NCBI GenBank assembly: GCA_003662985.1
Contig: QMZD01000120.1
Coordinates: forward strand, 1 to 6,066
Source of the DNA: Archaeoglobales archaeon
GTDB taxonomy: Archaea; Halobacteriota; Archaeoglobi; Archaeoglobales; Archaeoglobaceae
Direction of reading: 5' to 3'
DNA: 6,066 bases
A program made the translations under genes and the position numbers. A model generated the notes under the pieces. The model was not told the DNA's origin and did not search any database. It saw only the letters and a program-made list of their open reading frames with translations. Below, piece after piece: positions 1 to 5,022 of the stretch. Position 1 is the first letter of the stretch. Each line of letters opens with the position of its first letter.

Positions 1-257
1 ATGGAAGTGTGAAAAGGAAAATCGAGAGAATTGGGGGAAAGGTAAGCCTGAGAGAATCAAACTCCAAGGTTGGACCATGTATAAGTGATAACGGTAACTT
101 CATCCTCGATGTGGATTTTGGAGCACTGGAGAATCCAGGAGAGCTTGAAGCGAGGCTGAACAGAATAGCAGGTGTTGTGGACAATGGAATATTCCCAGCT
201 GAGATCATCGACAGAGTTATAGTTGGGGGTAAGTCGGCGAAAATTCTGAAAAAGTAA
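1..257 (+). CDS. rpiA: Ribose-5-phosphate isomerase A, C-terminal part (5' end outside window)
   Basis: RpiA interconverts ribose 5-phosphate and ribulose 5-phosphate in the cytoplasm. Only the last 84 codons are here. The frame is open from base 3 to a TAA at 255-257 with no stop upstream, so the gene enters from outside. The GTG at 9-11 is very likely an internal valine, since intact RpiA has about 225-235 residues. Family features seen in order are the GGKVSLRES strand, the conserved loop with DNGNFILDVDFG (residues about 27-38 from the GTG), and the C-terminal pattern ending GVVDNGIFPAEIIDRVIVG. These match the end of E. coli and archaeal RpiA (TDNGN, IPGVV, GLF). The catalytic half lies outside the window, so activity cannot be judged. 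A new promoter follows, so the next gene is probably not co-transcribed from the same signal. Family assignment is confident; partial status is certain. Confidence 0.88.
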   Translation, partial: GSVKRKIERIGGKVSLRESNSKVGPCISDNGNFILDVDFGALENPGELEARLNRIAGVVDNGIFPAEIIDRVIVGGKSAKILKK

Positions 258-261
258 TCGA

Positions 262-274
262 TTGGTTTTACCAA
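262..274 (+). other. Small inverted repeat just after rpiA
   Basis: TTGGT, a TTT loop, then ACCAA form a perfect 5-bp stem four bases after the rpiA stop codon. No T-run follows it, only A-rich sequence. It is therefore at most a weak 3'-end or processing hairpin and could be chance. Confidence 0.25.
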
Positions 275-283
275 CTACCAAAC

Positions 284-293
284 AAATAAATAT
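284..293 (+). promoter_or_regulatory. TATA-like box for the 317 gene; leaderless transcript likely
   Basis: The AT-rich block AAATAAATAT sits in the 59-base gap after rpiA. Its centre is about 28 bases upstream of the ATG at 317. Archaeal transcription normally starts about 25-27 bases downstream of the box centre, which would place the 5' end at or within a few bases of the ATG. There is no Shine-Dalgarno before that ATG (GTTCTGCGATTGAT), which agrees with a leaderless mRNA. Inferred from spacing only. Confidence 0.5.
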
Positions 294-316
294 CTATTCA
301 GTGTTCTGCGATTGAT

Positions 317-1060
317 ATGAAACTCGACTACCAACAGTTTGAGGAGGAGCTCAGAAGTGTTTTAAACGATAATTTCAAGGAAAGGCTTGTTAACTTAAAG
401 AAGACTGGTAACATCTTTTCCCCGATGTTTTATCTCGTTTTCACGAGGCTTGTTGAACTCTCGAGCATAATGAATGATGTCGTCCTTCCAAACGAGTTCG
501 AACTCATCGAGATGTTCAGAACCAGAAAGGAATTTCTGCAGCTCGACTACAACACGATCAATGAGACCGTAAGAAGGATATGGTTTTTTGAAACGAAAAG
601 AGACAAAGAATATGGCTCCTCGAAAAGCATGGAGGATTTCCTCTACATTATTTACAGGATGAAAGACATCCAGGAGAGAATAGATAGAGTAATTCTTAAC
701 AACATAAGGGAATGGAAGAAGGATGAACTCGCAAAGCTTTACTTTCTCATGATTAAGGTGTTTCTTGAGATAGATGAGGAAGTTAACGAAATCGTAAACA
801 GATCCATGAGGTATGAGTTCGCCAGAATGTTAATCCTCAACGTGTTTCCATCAGAGAAAAGAGAAAAAATTGGAGATTTGCTTGATCAAATCTTCTTAAA
901 GTCGCAGACCGACTTAAAAACAGCGTTTAAATCTTTTCTAGAAGAGAGGTTTGAAGACGAAAAAATGGCCACTCTTGGGGCTTATTTAAAAGAGCTTAGC
1001 CCAATAGAGCGTCAGGCAATAGCTAAAGTGATAGAATCCCTTATGATTTATATCGAATAA
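317..1060 (+). CDS. Uncharacterised all-helical protein, 247 residues
   Basis: I do not recognise this family. The predicted protein has 247 residues, is rich in Glu, Lys, Arg, Leu and Ile, and contains no cysteine and no histidine. It has only about four glycines and four prolines and two tryptophans (W89, W133). This composition suggests an almost wholly alpha-helical soluble protein, not a metalloenzyme. No signal peptide or membrane span is visible. Amphipathic helices are suggested at about 5-29, 60-93, 105-135, 137-165 and 185-215. The end, from about 222 to 247 (LKELSPIERQAIAKVIESLM core), looks like a compact helical domain. The ATG at 317 is chosen because a TATA-like box lies about 28 bases upstream and no Shine-Dalgarno is present, which fits leaderless translation. 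The gene sits alone between rpiA and the por operon, so context gives no strong clue. A helical adaptor or nucleic-acid-associated factor is conceivable but unsupported. The gene itself is confident from its long open frame and promoter; its function is unknown. Confidence 0.8.
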   Translation: MKLDYQQFEEELRSVLNDNFKERLVNLKKTGNIFSPMFYLVFTRLVELSSIMNDVVLPNEFELIEMFRTRKEFLQLDYNTINETVRRIWFFETKRDKEYGSSKSMEDFLYIIYRMKDIQERIDRVILNNIREWKKDELAKLYFLMIKVFLEIDEEVNEIVNRSMRYEFARMLILNVFPSEKREKIGDLLDQIFLKSQTDLKTAFKSFLEERFEDEKMATLGAYLKELSPIERQAIAKVIESLMIYIE

Positions 1061-1081
1061 TAGTTAAAAATCTCTCTCAAC

Positions 1082-1096
1082 AAAAAAGTATAAATT
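1082..1096 (+). promoter_or_regulatory. TATA box with A-rich BRE upstream of porG
   Basis: TATAAATT at 1089-1096 is a near-consensus archaeal TATA box. The purine run AAAAAAG at 1082-1088 fits a BRE (TFB recognition element). Transcription should start near 1115-1119, giving a very short leader that begins about at the Shine-Dalgarno of porG. It follows the end of the unknown gene by about 30 bases, so porGDAB is probably its own transcription unit. Confidence 0.65.
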
Positions 1097-1115
1097 TTAC
1101 CATCTTTAAATTGTC

Positions 1116-1128
1116 GGGAGGGGGTGAT
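1116..1128 (+). promoter_or_regulatory. Strong Shine-Dalgarno overlapping the apparent porG GTG start
   Basis: GGGAGGGGGTGAT is a close match to the complement of the archaeal 16S 3' end (AGGAGGTGATC type). The GTG at 1124-1126, the only canonical start in frame here, lies inside this match. In porD the equivalent GGTGGTGAT (1737-1745) ends five bases before its ATG. In porG the same relation points to the ATT codon at 1133-1135, four bases after GAT. The site therefore puts the assigned start in doubt. Confidence 0.65.
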
Positions 1129-1696
1129 TAATATTTTAGTCGAGGTAAGATTTCACGGAAGAGGTGGGCAAGGTGTTGTTACGGCTGCAGACATCCTTGC
1201 CGTGGCTGGATTCAAAGACGGATACCACACGCTATCTTTTCCCACTTTTGGAGCAGAAAAAAGAGGAACTCCAGTTGCTTCCTTTTTAAGACTCTCTGAT
1301 AAACCTATAGTTAGCAGAGATGAAATCTACTATCCAGATTACGTTGTCGTGATGGATCCAACCGTCATAGGACCGGTTAAAGTAGAGGCGGGCCTAAAGC
1401 CTGAAGGCAAATTGATTGCTAACTATCCCAAGGGCTCAGAAGATTTGAAGAGAGCTATGGGTGTTGACTTTGAAGTTCTAACAATTAACGCAACAAAAAT
1501 GGCAATGGAACATCTTGGAAGGCCCATTACTAATACGGCCATGGTTGGAGCTTTCGTTGGTGCAACTAACGTTATAAAACTTGAATCTCTTGTTGAAACA
1601 ATAAACGAATGGTTTACTAGCAAGGAGCTTGCAGAGAAAAACCTGAAACTCGTTGAAGAAGCTTATAACTACATGCGAGAGGTTTGCGGATGGTAA
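1124..1696 (+). CDS. porG: Pyruvate (2-oxoacid):ferredoxin oxidoreductase, gamma subunit
   Basis: This is the gamma subunit of the thiamine-diphosphate-dependent oxidoreductase that converts pyruvate, CoA and oxidised ferredoxin to acetyl-CoA, CO2 and reduced ferredoxin, or the reverse in CO2 fixation. In related enzymes this domain helps bind CoA and completes the complex. Seen directly: RFHGRGGQGVVTAA at residues 9-22, the FPTFGAEKRGTPV motif at 39-51, a YPDYVVVMDPTV segment, and an ITNTAMVGAFVGAT stretch near 135-149. All are typical of gamma subunits, and 190 residues is the usual length. It is first in a gamma-delta-alpha-beta operon, the standard archaeal order. The start is uncertain. 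The GTG at 1124 lies inside the Shine-Dalgarno, while an ATT at 1133 has correct spacing and would give a protein three residues shorter, starting close to where homologues begin (Met, a few residues, then RFHGRGGQG). The stop is TAA at 1694-1696. Family assignment is firm. Confidence 0.93.
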   Translation: MINILVEVRFHGRGGQGVVTAADILAVAGFKDGYHTLSFPTFGAEKRGTPVASFLRLSDKPIVSRDEIYYPDYVVVMDPTVIGPVKVEAGLKPEGKLIANYPKGSEDLKRAMGVDFEVLTINATKMAMEHLGRPITNTAMVGAFVGATNVIKLESLVETINEWFTSKELAEKNLKLVEEAYNYMREVCGW

Positions 1697-1736
1697 TATC
1701 CGTTTAATGATGGATGATGTTTACTTAAGGGTTTAT

Positions 1737-1745
1737 GGTGGTGAT
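1737..1745 (+). promoter_or_regulatory. Shine-Dalgarno of porD
   Basis: GGTGGTGAT ends five bases before the ATG at 1751. This supports that start over the second in-frame ATG at 1757. It serves as an in-operon reference for judging the odd porG start. Confidence 0.65.
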
Positions 1746-1750
1746 TAGAG

Positions 1751-2047
1751 ATGGTAATGAAAATAACTCTTGGCGGTGTATCGAAACCCCATTCTTCTAA
1801 AACCATGAAAACCGGAGACTGGGGAACGGAATATCCTGTCGTTGATGAGGAAAAATGCACGGCATGTAAAACATGTGAATACCTCTGTCCGGATGCATGC
1901 ATAGTTGTTGTGGAGAAAGAGGATGGAAAAAAGGTTGCAGTGCCCGATTACGACTACTGTAAGGGATGTGGAGTTTGCTTCTCTGTTTGTCCCGCTGGTG
2001 CCATCAAAATGGAGTTGAAAGAGATTTACAAATTGGAGGTTTGTTAG
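1751..2047 (+). CDS. porD: Pyruvate (2-oxoacid):ferredoxin oxidoreductase, delta subunit (2[4Fe-4S] ferredoxin-like)
   Basis: This small subunit carries electrons from the active-site cluster to external ferredoxin. The 98-residue protein has two complete CxxCxxCxxxCP motifs: C36, C39, C42, C46 and C70, C73, C76, C80. These should hold two [4Fe-4S] clusters. The N-terminal extension contains the TGDW sequence (residues 21-24) followed by PVVDEEKC, typical of PorD/VorD subunits and not of free ferredoxins. Two further cysteines, C50 and the C-terminal residue C98, are not part of the motifs. The start at 1751 is supported by the Shine-Dalgarno at 1737-1745. A 54-base gap separates it from porG, and porA follows after 10 bases. 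Length matches the family's usual 85-105 residues. No missing ligands are seen. Confidence 0.94.
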   Translation: MVMKITLGGVSKPHSSKTMKTGDWGTEYPVVDEEKCTACKTCEYLCPDACIVVVEKEDGKKVAVPDYDYCKGCGVCFSVCPAGAIKMELKEIYKLEVC

Positions 2048-2057
2048 GGGTGTTAAA

Positions 2058-3233
2058 ATGAAAAAGGTTGTGAGAGGTTTTTATTCAATCGCTTACTCGG
2101 TTAAGCTATGCAGGCCGGATGTTATCGCAGCGTATCCTATAACTCCTCAAACGGAGATAGTAGAAAATCTTGCTAAGATGTACGCCGATGGGGAACTCGG
2201 GAATTGTGAATACGTCACTGCTGAATCTGAATTTGGAGCTGCCTCAATTTTGGTCGGAGCTTCGGCAACCGGAGCAAGAACCTTCACTGCGACCTGCTCC
2301 CAAGGACTAATTCTGATGAGCGAGGTTTTGATTAATGCAGCCGGGATGAGGTTGCCAATAGTTCTTGTAAACACGAACCGAGCTTTATCGGCTCCGCTAA
2401 GTATTTGGAACGACCACCAAGACAGCATGATTCTGAGGGATGCAGGGTTGATGCAGATTTACGTCGAGACTAACCAAGAAGCCCATGATATGGTGCCAGT
2501 TGCATTCAAAGTGGCTGAAAATCCGAAAGTGATGCTCCCCTTCATGATCAACATGGATGGTTATAAACTCACTCATGCCTATGAACCCATCGATTTGCTT
2601 GATCAGGAAGTTGTGGATTCTTTTCTTCCACCCTACGACCCACCCGTCTATATGACAACAAAGAACCCGCTTACCTTCGGCTGCTATGCTCCCCCGAATT
2701 ACTATGCCGAATTTCGTGTCGTCCTGCAAAATGCGATGGAAAGAGCAGAAAAAGAGCTTGAGAAAGCCTATAAAGAGTGGGCCGAGATAACAGGGAGAGA
2801 TTGGGGTGGTCACGTTGTCACGGAAGGTGTAGAGGATGCAGAGTTAATCGCAATCGCAATGGGTTCCCTCACGGGAATGGTTAGAAATGTGGTTTCTGAA
2901 CTCAGAAATCAAGGAAAGAAAGTCGGTCTATTGAAGATAAGAACCTTCAGACCGTTTCCAGCCAAGGAAATAAAAGAAATTCTAAAAGATGTGGAAAAAA
3001 TCTTGGTTTTTGAGAGAGCCGTTTCATTTGGATATGAGGGGCCGGTTGGTATGGAGGTCAAGAGCGCATGTTTTGGTTTGACTCCGGAGTTCTACTCTTT
3101 TGCTGTTGGTCTTGGAGGTAGGGACGTTCCCGGAGAGGAGGTTATGAAAATAATCAACGAGGTCTATGATGGAAAGGTTAAGCAAGGATTCCATTTTGGA
3201 ACTGTGAAGCCATTTGAGGAGGTGGTCGTATGA
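2058..3233 (+). CDS. porA: Pyruvate (2-oxoacid):ferredoxin oxidoreductase, alpha subunit
   Basis: The alpha subunit carries the pyrimidine-binding side of the thiamine diphosphate (ThDP) site and the 2-oxoacid pocket. Seen in order: YPITPQTEIVE (residues 26-36), including the TP pair that contacts the 2-oxoacid carboxylate in related structures; the E56-S57-E58 stretch with a glutamate for ThDP activation; TCSQGLILMSE (79-89); NRALSAPLSIWNDHQDSM (107-124), with R108 the likely substrate-contacting arginine; and near the C-terminus a FRPFP domain III motif and GLGGRDV. The 391-residue length is normal for archaeal alpha subunits. Translation starts at ATG 2058 with AGGGGTG at 2046-2052, five bases upstream. 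The stop TGA overlaps the start of porB (ATGA at 3230-3233), indicating translational coupling. One oddity: the segment after the substrate motif reads RDAGLMQIYVE (127-137), where pyruvate enzymes I remember have RDTGWIQ. Family certain; pyruvate as substrate is likely but not proven. Confidence 0.93.
   Translation: MKKVVRGFYSIAYSVKLCRPDVIAAYPITPQTEIVENLAKMYADGELGNCEYVTAESEFGAASILVGASATGARTFTATCSQGLILMSEVLINAAGMRLPIVLVNTNRALSAPLSIWNDHQDSMILRDAGLMQIYVETNQEAHDMVPVAFKVAENPKVMLPFMINMDGYKLTHAYEPIDLLDQEVVDSFLPPYDPPVYMTTKNPLTFGCYAPPNYYAEFRVVLQNAMERAEKELEKAYKEWAEITGRDWGGHVVTEGVEDAELIAIAMGSLTGMVRNVVSELRNQGKKVGLLKIRTFRPFPAKEIKEILKDVEKILVFERAVSFGYEGPVGMEVKSACFGLTPEFYSFAVGLGGRDVPGEEVMKIINEVYDGKVKQGFHFGTVKPFEEVVV
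3216..3225 (+). promoter_or_regulatory. Shine-Dalgarno of porB inside porA
   Basis: GAGGAGGTGG lies in the last codons of porA, four bases before the ATG at 3230. With the ATGA stop/start overlap it suggests efficient coupled translation of the two catalytic subunits in equal amounts. Confidence 0.75.
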
Positions 3234-4105
3234 GCTACTTTGGCCCGGGACATGGAGCTTGCCCAGGATGTGGGCTTACGATAGCTACAAGAAATGTCTT
3301 GGAGGCTTTAGAAGGTAAGTGTTTCGTTGCAAACTCAACAGGATGCTTAGAAATCGTCAGTTCACAGTATGGAAGGAGTGCATGGGGAGTGCCATACATA
3401 CACTCCCTCTTTGAGAACACCGGAGCCGTAGCAGCTGGAATAGACCTGGCATTAAAGGCTCTTAAGAGGAAAGATGAAGGAAAGGTTATTGTCCTCGCTG
3501 GGGATGGTGCAACTGCTGATATTGGCATTGGCCCACTTTCCGGGATGTTCGACAGGAATCACGATGTGATCTATATCTGTCTGGATAACGAAGCCTATCA
3601 GAACACCGGAAATCAGCAGAGCGGGCTTACGCCGCCGGGGAGCAACACAACTACAACTCCTGTTGGTGAACTTCTCCCCGGAAAGGTTGGGAGAAAGAAG
3701 GATATGGTTTCCATTGCAGTTGCCCATGGAGTGGCTTACGTTGCCACCGCAAGCGTTGCGTTTCACGCTGATATAAGGAGGAAAGTTAGGAAAGCTGCAG
3801 AAATAGAAGGGGCCAAGTATATCCAGATCCATACTCCCTGTGTTACGGGATGGGGAATCGATGGGAAACAAACGATTCTCTCAGCAAGATTAGCGTATGA
3901 AACCGCATTGTACCCGATCATCGAGTATGAGAATGGGGAACTCACAAGAGTAAGAAAGATCAAGGAAAGGAAGCCCGTTGAGGAGTATCTGAAGATCCAG
4001 AGGAGGTTCAGACACCTTTTCAAGCATCCAAGGGGAAAAGAGATAATTTCAATGCTCCAGAAAATAGCGGATGAGAACGCGGCAAAATTCAACCTTGACG
4101 TCTAA
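3230..4105 (+). CDS. porB: Pyruvate (2-oxoacid):ferredoxin oxidoreductase, beta subunit (ThDP and [4Fe-4S])
   Basis: The beta subunit binds the thiamine diphosphate (ThDP) pyrophosphate through Mg2+ and holds the [4Fe-4S] cluster next to the cofactor. Seen: GHGACPGCG (residues 7-15), where C11 and C14 are the first two cluster ligands; STGC with C39; and HTPC with C204, completing the expected four cysteines. The ThDP motif is G91-D92-G93 with N120, 26 residues between them. At 291 residues it is a normal length for a four-subunit enzyme. The start at 3230 overlaps the porA stop by four bases and has a strong Shine-Dalgarno. The loop after the ThDP asparagine reads YQNTGNQQSG (123-132), then LTPPG. 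Archaeal pyruvate enzymes I remember have YMNTGIQRSSATP there, so this loop is unusual. A C-terminal region of about 60 residues is charged and helical. Catalytic competence looks intact. Alternative substrates such as branched-chain or aryl 2-oxoacids cannot be excluded. Confidence 0.93.
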   Translation: MSYFGPGHGACPGCGLTIATRNVLEALEGKCFVANSTGCLEIVSSQYGRSAWGVPYIHSLFENTGAVAAGIDLALKALKRKDEGKVIVLAGDGATADIGIGPLSGMFDRNHDVIYICLDNEAYQNTGNQQSGLTPPGSNTTTTPVGELLPGKVGRKKDMVSIAVAHGVAYVATASVAFHADIRRKVRKAAEIEGAKYIQIHTPCVTGWGIDGKQTILSARLAYETALYPIIEYENGELTRVRKIKERKPVEEYLKIQRRFRHLFKHPRGKEIISMLQKIADENAAKFNLDV

Positions 4106-4115
4106 CTTCCCCATC

Positions 4116-4134
4116 TTTTTAATAAACTTTTTTT
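4116..4134 (+). terminator. T-rich terminator after porB, overlapping the next promoter region
   Basis: Two T runs, TTTTT at 4116-4120 and seven Ts at 4128-4134, lie 10-30 bases after the porB stop. Archaeal RNA polymerase terminates at T-tracts without a hairpin. The AT-rich TTTAATAAAC between them (4118-4127) could also be a TATA-like box for the gene at 4158: a start near 4147 would leave a leader of about 10 bases. That would fit the lack of a Shine-Dalgarno there. Both readings are inferences from composition and spacing. Confidence 0.45.
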
Positions 4135-4157
4135 ACAGCCCTTCTAAACTCTCTTAA

Positions 4158-4988
4158 ATGAAGTACCCTGAGTTTCTTGACATCTGCAGAAACATCAAGG
4201 ATGGGATAAAAAAAGAAATAGAGAAACTTCCCCAGCCGGATCTTCGCCTAGAAATTGGGATCGGAAAAGATGGAACTCCGACCAAGAAGGTTGATAAGAT
4301 CGCTGAAGATGTAGCCTTGGGAATTCTAAGAGAATACGACTTCAAAATAATCACCGAAGAATCAGGCGTGGTGGGGGATGGAGATATCGTCGTGGCTCTC
4401 GATCCGGTAGACGGGACATTCAACGCTTCGAGGAACATTCCTATCTACTCCGTCTCTCTGTGCTTTTCAGAATCTGAACTCCTTGGAGATGCTATTTTTG
4501 GCTACGTAGCTAACTTAGCTACAGATACTGAATACTACTCCTACCGGTGGAATTGTGGGAAATCGTTCAAAGACGGGAAATCGATTAGCGTTTCCTCAAC
4601 TGATTCTATGCGCTGCAATGCCATTTTCTACTATCCGGACAAAGATTACGGGTTTAAAAGGGTAAGAATTTTCGGAAGTGCTGCGTTAGAACTCTGCTTT
4701 GTCGCCGATGGGAGTGTTGACTGCTTCGTTGATATAAGATCACACAAAAATAGGGGATTTCTCAGGATATACGATGTCGCAGCGGGACTTTTAATCTCCC
4801 GAAACGCCGGAGCAATAACAACGGATTTAGAAGGGAGAGGTGTTGAAGAAAAGAGGTTCACAATGGATGAAAGGTTGACTTTGGTGGTAGCAAACAAAAA
4901 CCTCCATGACAAAATTATAAAAAGGATCAGTGAAAGTAGAGGAAAAAGTAGAGGAGAAAGTAAAGGAGGTAAATCGAGAATAAATTGA
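4158..4988 (+). CDS. suhB: Bifunctional inositol-1-monophosphatase / fructose-1,6-bisphosphatase
   Basis: This is a Mg2+-dependent sugar phosphatase of the IMPase superfamily. The A. fulgidus homologue AF2372, which it closely resembles from memory, hydrolyses both inositol 1-phosphate and fructose 1,6-bisphosphate. It thus serves gluconeogenesis and the supply of myo-inositol. Motifs: GKDGTPTKKVD at residues 36-46 with D38; EESG with E67 and E68; DPVDGTFN at 82-89 with metal ligands D82 and D85; RIFGSAALELC at 170-180; and IYDVAAG at 204-210 with D206, the last metal ligand. All ligands are present. At 276 residues it is about 24 longer than AF2372, mostly because of a basic, low-complexity C-terminal tail (about 258-276) built from repeats of SRGK, SRGE and SKGG. 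A loop of about three extra residues (195-201) precedes the last metal-binding motif. ATG 4158 has no Shine-Dalgarno (CTCTCTTAA), so a short leader or leaderless mRNA is likely. NAD kinase follows after 34 bases, as in A. fulgidus. Confidence 0.9.
   Translation: MKYPEFLDICRNIKDGIKKEIEKLPQPDLRLEIGIGKDGTPTKKVDKIAEDVALGILREYDFKIITEESGVVGDGDIVVALDPVDGTFNASRNIPIYSVSLCFSESELLGDAIFGYVANLATDTEYYSYRWNCGKSFKDGKSISVSSTDSMRCNAIFYYPDKDYGFKRVRIFGSAALELCFVADGSVDCFVDIRSHKNRGFLRIYDVAAGLLISRNAGAITTDLEGRGVEEKRFTMDERLTLVVANKNLHDKIIKRISESRGKSRGESKGGKSRIN
4935..4970 (+). repeat. Three imperfect 12-bp tandem repeats in the IMPase C-terminal codons
   Basis: Units are AGTAGAGGAAAA (4935-4946), AGTAGAGGAGAA (4947-4958) and AGTAAAGGAGGT (4959-4970). 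They are in frame and encode SRGK, SRGE and SKGG. The third unit contains AAAGGAGGT, a Shine-Dalgarno-like sequence with no start codon at suitable distance. A slippage origin is likely. Confidence 0.75.
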
Positions 4989-5022
4989 AGCGGTAGATTA
5001 AAGGTAGTCAAGGGGTCTTGGA

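Noticed and set aside
9..257. A complete 82-residue protein starting at GTG 9
   Set aside because: The frame is open to the window start, and the sequence matches the C-terminal third of RpiA, so the GTG is almost certainly an internal valine.
1697..1750. Internal promoter in the porG-porD gap
   Set aside because: No convincing TATA box: TTTAATGA at 1703-1710 is weak, and the gap is short enough for one operon transcript.
2397..2813. Long minus-strand open frame inside porA
   Set aside because: porA has full family motifs on the plus strand; this frame has no recognisable motif and no ribosome site.
3452..3871. Long minus-strand open frame inside porB
   Set aside because: It is a shadow of the porB gene, whose cofactor motifs are clear in the plus frame.
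4963..4988. AAAGGAGGT as a Shine-Dalgarno for an earlier NAD kinase start
   Set aside because: No suitable start codon lies at proper spacing, and an in-frame TAG at 5005 blocks extension of the NAD kinase frame.
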